A program made the position numbers and the translations under genes. From Micromonospora ureilytica (GTDB taxonomy: Bacteria; Actinomycetota; Actinomycetes; Mycobacteriales; Micromonosporaceae), in contig NZ_JADOTX010000001.1 of assembly GCF_015751765.1 (NCBI RefSeq), forward strand, positions 3,410,001 to 3,474,000: a DNA stretch of 64,000 bases. The letters are read 5' to 3'. The notes beneath the pieces were generated by a model. That model was not told where the DNA came from and ran no database searches. It saw nothing but the letters and a program-made list of their open reading frames with translations. Shown here piece after piece: positions 17,692 to 24,839 of this stretch (position 1 is its first letter; the number at the start of each line of letters is the position of its first letter).

Positions 17692-18380
17692 CGCCCATCC
17701 GCGCGCAGCACGCGCTCACCGGAGACGTAGAGGTCGTCGGGTTCGAGCAGCAGCAGCCGGACGACCTCGGCGGCGACCTGTTCGGGCATGGCGTACACCT
17801 CGTCCAGGAACTCGGCGCCCACCCGTTCCTGTAACCGCGTCGGCATCGGCCCGGGATGCAGCTGCATCACCTTGACCCGGTTGTTGTGCTGGGCCTCGGC
17901 CAGCGAGTCGACAAGGCTGTTGCCGTAACTCTTGGTGGCCCGGTAGACGGGGATGCCAGGCCGGGGGGCCGCCAGCGCCAGCGCGCCGATGTACACGACG
18001 TTGCCGTGGCCCTGCCGGTGCAGGTGCTGCACCGCCTCCCGCAGCAGGTACGTGAGGCCCAGAACGTTGATCTCCACGGCCCGGCGGATGTGCTCCACCG
18101 ACAGGTCCCCCAGGTCGCCGCCCGCCCACATGGAGGCGCAGGCAGCCACCCCGTCGATGGTGCCGTAGCGCTCGACCACCGCGGCGAAACCGTCGCGGAC
18201 CTGCTCGTAGGAGGAGATGTCGCAGACGGCGCCGTCGCAACCCAGCTCGTCGGTCGCGGCGGCGACCTCGGCCGACACGTTGCCGAACACCACGACCTGA
18301 TGCTCGTCGACGAGCAGTCGGGCCACCTCGAGGCCGAGGCCGCTGGTCCCGCCGACCACCACGAAGGTTCTGACACCCAT
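17685..18380 (-). CDS. Short-chain dehydrogenase/reductase coupled to the MFS gene
   Basis: The 231-aa SDR has the Rossmann loop VVGGTSGLGLEVARLL at residues 7-22 (GGTSGLG) and a catalytic YRATK around residue 145. Between them lie an INVLGLTYLL segment and a VVYIGALALA strand. The canonical NAG after strand 4 reads AACASMW here, a variation. The reading frame extends upstream, but ATG 18380 is preferred because GGAGAG lies five to ten bases before it and the Rossmann fold starts at once. It overlaps the MFS gene, suggesting that its product or a related metabolite is exported. Confidence 0.85.
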   Translation of the reverse strand: MGVRTFVVVGGTSGLGLEVARLLVDEHQVVVFGNVSAEVAAATDELGCDGAVCDISSYEQVRDGFAAVVERYGTIDGVAACASMWAGGDLGDLSVEHIRRAVEINVLGLTYLLREAVQHLHRQGHGNVVYIGALALAAPRPGIPVYRATKSYGNSLVDSLAEAQHNNRVKVMQLHPGPMPTRLQERVGAEFLDEVYAMPEQVAAEVVRLLLLEPDDLYVSGERVLRADGRW

Positions 18381-18530
18381 GTCTCTCCAGCCGCCGCTCG
18401 CATAGGTCACGCGGGGCCGCGTGACGGCCCGTTCTTCCCGTTTCCGGACCCCGCACACCCGTTCGCCGGTAGTGCTGGGCATACCCCGAAGAGTGGATCT
18501 GGACGGCTGGGGTGCACGGTCGCTCCCGAT

Positions 18531-18536
18531 TAGCGT
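18531..18536 (+). promoter_or_regulatory. -10 element, leaderless start of the sensor kinase
   Basis: TAGCGT is followed by seven bases and ATG 18544. No Shine-Dalgarno is visible. This supports ATG 18544 over the longer reading frame starting at 18421. Confidence 0.5.
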
Positions 18537-18543
18537 CTGCCGC

Positions 18544-19836
18544 ATGACCACGGAACACCCTTCGCACCTGGCCGAGGCGCTACGCCGCCGCCGCTGGTTG
18601 ATCTCCGCGTGGCCCTGGCGCGCGCTGGCCTACCTGGTGACCACCGTGCCGATCGCCGGGTTCCTCGCCGTCGGGCTGCTGGTCATCGGCGGCCCCATGC
18701 TGCCCGTCTTCAGCACGCTCCGGCAGCACGGCCGACCGCCGAGCATCGCGCTGATGCTGTTCCTGATCACCGGCAGCGTCATCCTGGTGGCGTTGGCCCC
18801 GATCCTGAGCTTCGCGGTGGCCGCCGTCGAGCGGTGGCGGGTCCGGCTCGTCGACAACCGTCCGCTGCCCTCGTCGCCGTGGCCGGGCCTCGCCGCCCGC
18901 TACCGCAGCCCCGCGACCTGGCGGGAGGTGGCGTACCTGTTCTGGCTGGGCGGCTTCACGCCGGTCGCGTACTGGGTGTTCCTGATCCTGGTGCTGCTCG
19001 ACCTCGGGATGATCTCCAGCCCCTGGCTGGCCGGCGACGCCAACCAGCCGGTGGTGATCTGGCAGCCGATCGACAGCACCGGTGAAGCCGTTCCGTACGC
19101 GATCGTGGGAGTGCTGCTGATCCCGGTGCTCTGGTATGCCACAGGTCTGCTCGCCGCCGTCCAGGCCGCCGTGGCCCGGTGGGCACTGGCCCATCCGGTG
19201 GACGCGGCGGCCCTGCGCGAGGTCACCCGCTCCCGCACCCGACTGGTCGGCGCGTACGAGGCCGAACGCCGCCGCATCGAGCGCGATCTGCACGACGGGG
19301 CGCAGCCCCGACTGACCAGCCTCACCCTCCAGCTGGGGCTGGCCCGGCTGGACGTACCCGAGGACTCCCCCGCCTCCCGACCTCTCGCCGTGGCGCACGA
19401 CCAGGCCCGGGGCCTGATGGTGATGCTGCGGCAGTTGGTGCACGGCATCCGCCCGCAGAGCCTCACCGACCTTGGCCTGGCCGGCGCCGTACGCGAGCTG
19501 GCCGACGCCGCCACCATCCCGGTGACCGTGCACGCCGACCTGCACGACGAGTTGCCGGAGATCGTGGAGACCACCGCCTACTTCGTGGTCTCCGAGGCGT
19601 TGGGCAACGTCGCCCGGCACGCTCGGGCGACCCGAGCCGACGTACGCCTCACCCGGGCCGGCGGTGACCTCGTCGTCGAGGTGACCGACGACGGCCACGG
19701 CGGCGCCGACCCGGCCCGGGGCACCGGCCTGACGGGGCTCGCCGACCGGGTCGCCGCCGTCGACGGCCGGCTGCTGCTGTCCAGCCCGCCCGGCGGGCCT
19801 ACAGTGGTCCGGGTGGAGCTGCCATGTCGTCGGTGA
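18544..19836 (+). CDS. Sensor histidine kinase, NarL/DesK type (HisKA_3)
   Basis: The 430-aa kinase has four membrane helices around residues 25-60, 72-95, 135-165 and 182-215 arranged like the actinobacterial 'putative sensor' domain. The dimerisation helix carries the phospho-acceptor His in ERRRIERDLHDGAQPRLTSL around residue 250. The ATPase domain has the N box EALGNVARHARATRADV and the G box TGLTGLADRVAAVDGR. It should phosphorylate the response regulator whose gene overlaps by 13 bases. The signal is unknown but probably membrane-borne, because there is almost no extracellular domain. Confidence 0.93.
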   Translation: MTTEHPSHLAEALRRRRWLISAWPWRALAYLVTTVPIAGFLAVGLLVIGGPMLPVFSTLRQHGRPPSIALMLFLITGSVILVALAPILSFAVAAVERWRVRLVDNRPLPSSPWPGLAARYRSPATWREVAYLFWLGGFTPVAYWVFLILVLLDLGMISSPWLAGDANQPVVIWQPIDSTGEAVPYAIVGVLLIPVLWYATGLLAAVQAAVARWALAHPVDAAALREVTRSRTRLVGAYEAERRRIERDLHDGAQPRLTSLTLQLGLARLDVPEDSPASRPLAVAHDQARGLMVMLRQLVHGIRPQSLTDLGLAGAVRELADAATIPVTVHADLHDELPEIVETTAYFVVSEALGNVARHARATRADVRLTRAGGDLVVEVTDDGHGGADPARGTGLTGLADRVAAVDGRLLLSSPPGGPTVVRVELPCRR

Positions 19837-20489
19837 CCCGGGTGGTGCTCGCCGAGGACGAGGTGCTGCTGCGGGAGGGCCTGGTCGCGCTGCTGACCCG
19901 CTTCGACTTCACGGTGTGCGCTGCCGTCGGCTCCGCGCCCGAACTGCTGGCGGCGGCCCGCGAACACCAACCGGACCTGGTGCTGACCGACATCCGGATG
20001 CCGCCGGGCCGCCGCGACGACGGGCTGCGGGCGGCCGTCGCGTTGCGCGCCGAGCGACCCCATCTCCCGGTCGTGGTGCTCAGCCAGTACGTGCAGACCG
20101 GGTACGCCACGGCGTTACTGGACAGCGGCGACGGCCAACGGGTGGGCTACCTGCTCAAGGACCGGGTCGCCGAGGTCACCGAGTTCGTCGACACGCTGCG
20201 CCGGGTCGCCGGTGGCGGCACCGCCATCGACCCGGACGTGGTCCGACAGCTCCTGCACCGCCCCCGCGACCCGCTCGCCGCGCTGTCCGCCCGGGAACGC
20301 GAGGTGTTGGCCCTGCTCGCCGAGGGGCGGTCCAACGCGTCGATCGCCGGCCGGCTGCACGTCAGCGAGGCGGCGGTCGGCAAGCACGTCGGCAACATCC
20401 TGCTGAAGCTCGACCTACCACCCAGCGACGACACCAACCGCCGGGTGCTCGCGGTCCTCACCTACCTGCGCGCCGACCCGGTGAGCTGA
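19824..20489 (+). CDS. LuxR/NarL-family response regulator
   Basis: The 221-aa regulator has a receiver domain (residues 3-125) with LAEDEVLLREGL, the phospho-acceptor Asp in PDLVLTDIRMPPGRRDDG and the conserved Lys in YLLKDRVAEV. The C-terminal LuxR helix-turn-helix spans about residues 150-215 (LSAREREVLALLAEGRSNAS, then VSEAAVGKHVGNILLKL). It overlaps the kinase gene, so the two form a cognate pair. Targets are not evident. The next gene begins 97 bases downstream with its own Shine-Dalgarno. Confidence 0.95.
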   Translation: MSSVTRVVLAEDEVLLREGLVALLTRFDFTVCAAVGSAPELLAAAREHQPDLVLTDIRMPPGRRDDGLRAAVALRAERPHLPVVVLSQYVQTGYATALLDSGDGQRVGYLLKDRVAEVTEFVDTLRRVAGGGTAIDPDVVRQLLHRPRDPLAALSAREREVLALLAEGRSNASIAGRLHVSEAAVGKHVGNILLKLDLPPSDDTNRRVLAVLTYLRADPVS

Positions 20490-20585
20490 CCAGCGTCGGG
20501 CCGGGCTCGGGCCCGCGCGTAGATTCACCTCATCAGCGGTACCGGCGCCAGGTCAGGGCGCGGACCAGGGAGACGGGGGCACGGC

Positions 20586-21647
20586 ATGGCGAAGGCGCTG
20601 CGGGTTGGTCTGTTGGGGTACGGGCTGGCGGGCCGGGTGTTCCACGCGCCGCTGATCGCCGCGACCCCCGGGCTGCGGCTCGACGCCATCGTGACCCGCG
20701 ATCCGCAGCGGCGCGAGCAGGCTCGACAGCACTTCCCGGACGCCCGCCTGGTCGACGACGCCGACGAGCTGTGGCGTACCCCGGACGCTTTGGACCTGGT
20801 CGTGGTGGCGACGCCGAACCGGCAGCACGTGCCGATGGCGCGCGCGGCCCTCGCCGCCGGCCTCCCGGTCGTCGTCGACAAGCCCCTTTCCCCGACCGCC
20901 GCGGAGGGCCGCGTCCTGATCGACGAGGCGACCGAGCGTGGGGTGCCGCTGACGGTCTTCCAGAACCGGCGCTGGGACGGCGACTTCCTGACCGTCCGCC
21001 GCCTGGTCGAGCAGGGCGAGTTGGGGCAGGTGCTGCGCTTCGAGTCCCGGTTCGAGCGGTTCCGTCCGACGATCAAGCCGGGCTGGCGGGAGCTCGCCGG
21101 TCCGGAGGAGGCCGGCGGCGCCCTCTTCGACCTCGGCGCCCACCTCGTCGACCAGGCGGTGCAGTTGTTCGGCCGCGTCGACCGGGTCTACGCGGAGGTG
21201 GACCGTCGCCGCGCGGGCGCGGCCGTCGACGACGACGCCTTCGTGGCGTTGACCCACGCCAACGGGGTGCACTCGCACCTGTGGATGGGCGCGCTGACCG
21301 CCCAACTCGGGCCGCGCCTGCGGGTGCTGGGCGACCGGGCCGGCTACACCAGCTACGGGCTGGACGTGCAGGAGGCGGCGCTGCACGACGGCGGCCGACC
21401 GGACCAGCCCGGCTGGGGCGAGGTCCCGCCGGAGCGCTACGGCCTGCTCGGCGTCGACGGTGACCTGCGGCCGGTGCCGACCCAGCCCGGCGCGTACCAG
21501 AGCTTCTACGCGCAGGTGGCGGCCGCGCTGCGCGACGGCGCACCGATGCCGGTGGACCCACGGGACTCGGTCCACACTGTCGAGCTGATCGAGCTGGCGC
21601 ACCGTTCGGCGGCCGAGGGCGTGGTGCTGCCGGTCCCGCCCGCCTGA
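20586..21647 (+). CDS. Gfo/Idh/MocA-family oxidoreductase
   Basis: The 353-aa NAD(P)-dependent dehydrogenase has the nucleotide-binding motif GLLGYGLAGRVFHAPLI at residues 8-24, VVVATPNRQHVPMARAAL after strand 4 and the conserved DKPLSPTAAEG (Lys of the EKP motif). NRRWDGDFLTVRRLV and the GGALFDLGAHLVDQAVQLFG motif of the C-terminal domain are intact and place it with YdgJ/IolW-like sugar or inositol oxidoreductases. GGGAGACGGGG precedes ATG 20586. It stands alone, so its substrate is not indicated by neighbours. Confidence 0.92.
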   Translation: MAKALRVGLLGYGLAGRVFHAPLIAATPGLRLDAIVTRDPQRREQARQHFPDARLVDDADELWRTPDALDLVVVATPNRQHVPMARAALAAGLPVVVDKPLSPTAAEGRVLIDEATERGVPLTVFQNRRWDGDFLTVRRLVEQGELGQVLRFESRFERFRPTIKPGWRELAGPEEAGGALFDLGAHLVDQAVQLFGRVDRVYAEVDRRRAGAAVDDDAFVALTHANGVHSHLWMGALTAQLGPRLRVLGDRAGYTSYGLDVQEAALHDGGRPDQPGWGEVPPERYGLLGVDGDLRPVPTQPGAYQSFYAQVAAALRDGAPMPVDPRDSVHTVELIELAHRSAAEGVVLPVPPA

Positions 21648-21886
21648 CCCGGCCCCGACACCCGACCGGTCGGCACCTCCCGCCACCCGGGCTCCTGACG
21701 CGTACGCGAAAACCAGTGGAGCGGCGCCACCGTGCGCCGTTACCGTGCTGCGCAACCAGGTCGTCTAGGCAAGGACGTGCCGTTGTACACCCTGTGAGAC
21801 CTCCCGAGAGCTGATCTGTCGCGCGTCGCGCAGTTGCGCCGCGCTCCTTTTTGCTGCGGACTTCTCACTGAAACCGGTGTACTTCT

Positions 21887-22435
21887 GTGCTCATAAATTG
21901 GGCCGTCGTGCCCACCTGCCTACCGATCATTCGCCGCCGTTGCCACGCGTGCGCGTCCCAACGCCTTCGGGCGAGCGGCAAGTTCCGTGTCAACGCCAAC
22001 CACAAGATCCTCGACGTCTGGCTGCTCGCGCTCTGCACCGCGTGCGGGGAGACGGCGAAGCTCACCGTCCTGGAGCGGATGACCGTGCGCTCCATCCCAC
22101 CCGAACTGCTGGACCGGCTCCATGCCAACGACCCGGGCCTGACCGCCGAACTGCTCCGGGATCCGGCCGTCCAGCACCGAAACCGATTCGTCCTGGACTG
22201 GGACAACGCCTGGCGTTTCGACACCGGCGGATCGGATCACCTGGACCTCGACGTGATCGACGTCGCGGTCCGCAACGCGGCACGGATCCCGGTCCGGCCG
22301 ACCCGACTGATCGCTGAGGGTTGCGGTCTGTCGCGGGGCGAGGTCGACCGACTGATCGCGGAGGGGAAGGTCGTTTCGGCGTTCCGGTTGAGCGGCAAGC
22401 TCTCCGGCGACTTCACCTTCACGCTGAAGCGCTGA
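21887..22435 (+). CDS. DUF1062-family protein
   Basis: The 182-aa protein shows the DUF1062 layout. It starts with a short strand and WAVVPTCLPIIRRRC, followed by CxxC-like cysteines (RRCHACAS), SGKFRVNANHKILDVWLLAL and a second Cys pair (CTACGE). The four cysteines look like a small metal site. The C-terminal part ends in an S4-like helix region (GLSRGEVDRLIAEGKVVSAF), which hints at RNA binding, although this is inference. GTG 21887 has no strong Shine-Dalgarno. A near-perfect terminator hairpin starts nine bases after its stop. Confidence 0.85.
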   Translation: MLINWAVVPTCLPIIRRRCHACASQRLRASGKFRVNANHKILDVWLLALCTACGETAKLTVLERMTVRSIPPELLDRLHANDPGLTAELLRDPAVQHRNRFVLDWDNAWRFDTGGSDHLDLDVIDVAVRNAARIPVRPTRLIAEGCGLSRGEVDRLIAEGKVVSAFRLSGKLSGDFTFTLKR

Positions 22436-22443
22436 CCCGCTTC

Positions 22444-22476
22444 GGGGCCTGTCCGGCAGAACGCCGGGCAGGCCCC
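22444..22476 (+). terminator. Bidirectional hairpin terminator
   Basis: GGGGCCTGTCCGGC (22444-22457) pairs with GCCGGGCAGGCCCC (22463-22476) over 14 bp with one G-U pair and a five-base loop. It lies between the convergent DUF1062 gene and the small acidic-protein gene, whose stop codon touches its right arm. There is no T tract, which is common in high-G+C actinomycetes. Confidence 0.8.
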
Positions 22477-22634
22477 TAGCCGGCGTTCTCCTCGGAGCGG
22501 GCTTCGTCCGGCGCCCGGGCGTCGTCGTCGGTCAGCGCGTCGTCCGAGGAGGTGGCGAGGTCGGCGAGCCGCCGCTCGGCCTCCCGGATCTCCTCGTCGA
22601 GCCTCGGGTTCTCCTCGTCGGGACCCTGCGACAT
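22476..22634 (-). CDS. Small acidic hydrophilic protein (52 aa)
   Basis: The 52-aa product is rich in Glu, Asp and Ala (PRLDEEIREAERRLADLATS), predicted helical and without cysteines or hydrophobic segments. It is supported by a strong GGAGGT Shine-Dalgarno at ideal spacing before ATG 22634 and by the terminator that follows its stop. Coding composition matches the chromosome. No family is recognised. Possible roles such as an anti-sigma-like or Pup-like tag cannot be supported, and it lacks the GGE/GGQ end of Pup. Confidence 0.65.
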   Translation of the reverse strand: MSQGPDEENPRLDEEIREAERRLADLATSSDDALTDDDARAPDEARSEENAG

Positions 22635-22714
22635 GGGGACCTCCATCGGGCGCGAGCGGCAGACCTCCGGGTACCCGACCTAAGGGCGGAGACACGGATG
22701 TCTGCCGCTGCCCT

Positions 22715-22778
22715 TTGATCAAGTGATGAAAAACAGCTGCATCTGCCCCTCGAGACCTACTTCTCATCACTTGATCAA
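22715..22778. repeat. Perfect 15-bp inverted repeat, AT-rich
   Basis: TTGATCAAGTGATGA (22715-22729) is repeated in inverted orientation at 22764-22778 with a 34-base spacer. The arms are unusually A+T-rich for this genome, and each contains the 8-bp palindrome TTGATCAA. The stop codon of the GntR-like relic lies inside the right arm. It could be a terminator, an operator or the footprint of a small mobile element. No T tract follows on either side. Confidence 0.75.
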
Positions 22779-23002
22779 GGAGATCCCACGTCTTCCGCGA
22801 CCCAGAGGCCACGGCCCTGAAGACCCACCACCAAGCCGCGTGTCTGAAGGACGATGATCGCCCGCTGAACCGTTGTCACACTGACGTCGTAGAGGTCCGA
22901 TAGTTCGTTGTAGGTGGGCAGACGCTCCCCCGCCGCGTACTCGCCGCTCTGCCCGCAACTGGATTAGGCGTTAGCGCTTCTGGCAGATGTTGCTTCCGTC
23001 AT
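22775..23002 (-). pseudogene. GntR-type winged-helix fragment with an in-frame stop
   Basis: On the minus strand codons from 22963 to the TGA at 22775 encode QSGEYAAGERLPTYNELSDL followed by YDVSVTTVQRAIIVLQTRGL and VVGLQGRGLWVA, a clean GntR DNA-binding domain lacking its first helix. Upstream in the same frame ATG 23000-23002 is followed after 12 codons by TAA (22964-22966). The N-terminal 'dimer-entry' helix is missing. I read it as a decayed regulator gene rather than an active small DNA-binding protein. Translation from an internal non-ATG start cannot be excluded. Confidence 0.7.
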
Positions 23003-23126
23003 GCTTCAGAAGCGGTGACGCGTGAGCTGAGCGCTTGCGGCGCACCAACGTTACCGAGCGCCGGGCCGGTCGGCGGGTGCGCCGGGCTGAAGCCCGGGAG
23101 CGTTGCCGACCCGGCCCGGTGCCGGA

Positions 23127-23348
23127 TCAGCGCTGCTTTAGCTCGCGCCAGGATGGGTGGGTGCCGCGCCAGGCGTCGGCGAGGATGGCCGCCGAGGCCC
23201 GGCTGGGGCACTGCTGCACCCGCTCACGACCCGACGCCCCACCGATCTGGGCGCGGACCTCCCAACCCTGCCCGTCAGTACGGATGTACACGTCCCTGCG
23301 CCCGCGCGGGGTCGTGTCTCCGTTCCACCAGTGTTCCTCCACCTTCAT
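23127..23348 (-). CDS. Small conserved hypothetical protein (73 aa)
   Basis: The product begins MKVEEHWWNGDTTPRGRRDV and continues with strands and a helix (SRASAAILADAWRGTHPSWR). It has one Cys, many Trp and Arg, and no membrane segment. I recall similar short proteins in Micromonospora genomes but no assigned function. ATG 23348 is preferred over an upstream in-frame start at 23462. A TACGGT box lies six bases before it, fitting leaderless expression, and the added N-terminus would be low-quality sequence. It may bind nucleic acid, given its basic, aromatic composition, but that is speculation. Confidence 0.65.
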   Translation of the reverse strand: MKVEEHWWNGDTTPRGRRDVYIRTDGQGWEVRAQIGGASGRERVQQCPSRASAAILADAWRGTHPSWRELKQR

Positions 23349-23354
23349 TCGCCG

Positions 23355-23360
23355 ACCGTA
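23355..23360 (-). promoter_or_regulatory. -10 element, leaderless start of the 73-aa protein gene
   Basis: On the minus strand TACGGT (23355-23360) is followed by six bases and ATG 23348. It decides the start codon in the absence of a Shine-Dalgarno. Confidence 0.5.
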
Positions 23361-23479
23361 TAGCAATTCCCGCGCCGAGGGTACGGCGCAGGTATGCCCG
23401 GACCGGGGCAAGAGCGACATTCCAGGCGCATTTCGGCCCAACCGTTGACGGTTCGAAACCATAACGGGCGGTTCTCCCG

Positions 23480-23517
23480 CTCCTGACTTGCGAATCAGGA
23501 GGCCACCCCGAAGGGGC
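23480..23517 (-). terminator. Two adjacent hairpins downstream of the NYN gene
   Basis: CTCCTGA (23480-23486) pairs with TCAGGAG (23495-23501) around an eight-base loop. Next to it CCCC-GAA-GGGG (23506-23516), flanked by GGCC on both sides, forms a second stem. They lie just after the stop of the minus-strand NYN gene and probably end its transcript. The first hairpin looks superficially like a tRNA anticodon arm, but no tRNA fold can be completed. Confidence 0.5.
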
Positions 23518-23525
23518 CGGAGCGG

Positions 23526-24620
23526 TCAGGGTTGGGTGGTCAGAAGGTAGTCGTCGGCCTCCGGGCTCCAGCGCAGATCCAGTACGCCGGCGGTGGCGGC
23601 GGCCTTGCAGAACTGCAGGAAGCTGCGGTAGCCGAGCTTCTTCTCGCTGAAGTCCGGGCGGGCCCGGCGTACCTGGTTCTTCAACCCGGACAACGCCACC
23701 GGGTTGCCGCTGCTGCCCAGGTCCGCCACGACGCCCCGGAGCAGGCCGAACGCCACCTCCCGGTCGCCGTGCTCGGGCAGTGAGACCTCGGGGTCACCCT
23801 TCGCCGGGCCCTCGCCCAGCTCGATCACGTTGCGCTCGGCGAGGTGGCGCAGCAGTTCGCCGAAGGTGCGGAAGCCGTAGTCGGACTCGCTGAAGGTCGG
23901 GTCCTTGCGCAGCAGTGTGCGCTTGAGGCGGGAGGCGGTGACCTCACCGTTGGCGCTGCCCTGCAACCCTGCGACCGACTGGGCGACGAGCACGGCGAGG
24001 GCGTCCACGTCGCGGCCGGGCTCCTCCCCCGCCGGCCGACGGTCCGCCTCCGGTTCCTGCTCCCGTTCCGGCTCGGCTGGGCGTTGCTCCGCGCCGGCCG
24101 GTCGGGTGGTCGGGCGAGCGCGCCGACCACGGGCCGGCGGGATGTCCACGCCCTCCAGCCGGTCGTAGTAGAGGAACTCGTCGCACGCCGGGGGCAGTAG
24201 CCCCGATGTGGACCCCTCGACCCCGACGCCGATGACCCGCTTGTTCAGCTCGCGCAGCTTGTGCACCAGCGGGGTGAAGTCGCTGTCACCACTACAGATC
24301 ACGAAGGTGGAGATGTAGTCGCGTTCGAATGCCAACTCGATCGCGTCGACGGCCATTTTGATGTCTGCGGCGTTCTTACGGGACGCGCCCATCCGCTGCG
24401 GAATCTCGATCAGCTCGACGTGGGACCGGGTGAGCATCCGTCGGTCCTCGTCGAAGTAGGACCAGTCGGCGTACGCCCGGCGCACGACCACCCGCCCTCG
24501 TTCGGCCAGCGCGTCGGCGATGGGCCGGAAGTCGAAGGCCGCGCCGCCGCGGTGGTCGCGCGCGCCCAACGCGAGGTTCTCGTAGTCGAGAAAGAGGGCG
24601 ATCCGGTCTTCTTGATCCAC
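23526..24620 (-). CDS. NYN-domain protein with C-terminal OST-HTH (LOTUS) domains
   Basis: The 364-aa protein has an N-terminal NYN/LabA-like PIN-fold nuclease domain (residues 5-160). Acidic residues are conserved in IALFLDYENLALGARD, KNAADIKMAVDAIELA and FVICSGDSDFTPLVHKLREL. A basic, Pro/Glu-rich linker (about 175-205) leads to two OST-HTH units, VASRLKRTLLRKDPTFSESD-like and VALSGLKNQVRRARPDFSEK-like, around 225-275 and 295-355. OST-HTH domains bind RNA, so it is probably an RNA-targeted nuclease. Start GTG 24620 follows TAGGCT by seven bases and has no Shine-Dalgarno. It stands alone and is divergent from the GH87 gene. Confidence 0.9.
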   Translation of the reverse strand: MDQEDRIALFLDYENLALGARDHRGGAAFDFRPIADALAERGRVVVRRAYADWSYFDEDRRMLTRSHVELIEIPQRMGASRKNAADIKMAVDAIELAFERDYISTFVICSGDSDFTPLVHKLRELNKRVIGVGVEGSTSGLLPPACDEFLYYDRLEGVDIPPARGRRARPTTRPAGAEQRPAEPEREQEPEADRRPAGEEPGRDVDALAVLVAQSVAGLQGSANGEVTASRLKRTLLRKDPTFSESDYGFRTFGELLRHLAERNVIELGEGPAKGDPEVSLPEHGDREVAFGLLRGVVADLGSSGNPVALSGLKNQVRRARPDFSEKKLGYRSFLQFCKAAATAGVLDLRWSPEADDYLLTTQP

Positions 24621-24627
24621 GCGGACC

Positions 24628-24633
24628 AGCCTA
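24628..24633 (-). promoter_or_regulatory. -10 element, leaderless start of the NYN gene
   Basis: On the minus strand TAGGCT (24628-24633) lies seven bases before GTG 24620. The same hexamer in the same position precedes genes starting at 27557 and 36546. Confidence 0.5.
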
Positions 24634-24839
24634 CGCCGGGCCTGAGCTGGCCGGGGCGGACGACGCGCGACACCTCAACTCGACGTCCGTCCATTTCTTG
24701 CGGCCCAATAGTCGTTTATTTTCGTTGTTCGATAGGTGTCTTGCAGTGCCATGTTCAGTGCTGCATCATGACGATCAATGTCGGGCGTCGGGGGGACGCC
24801 GGACGGACCTCCACCACCACCCACCCAGGAGGGTCACCG

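Noticed and set aside
23440..23525. tRNA-like arms (CTGACTTGCGAATCAG and GGTTCGAAACC)
   Set aside because: The anticodon-like loop has eight bases on both strands, the TpsiC-like stem has mismatches, and no acceptor stem can be formed. Treated as terminator hairpins instead.
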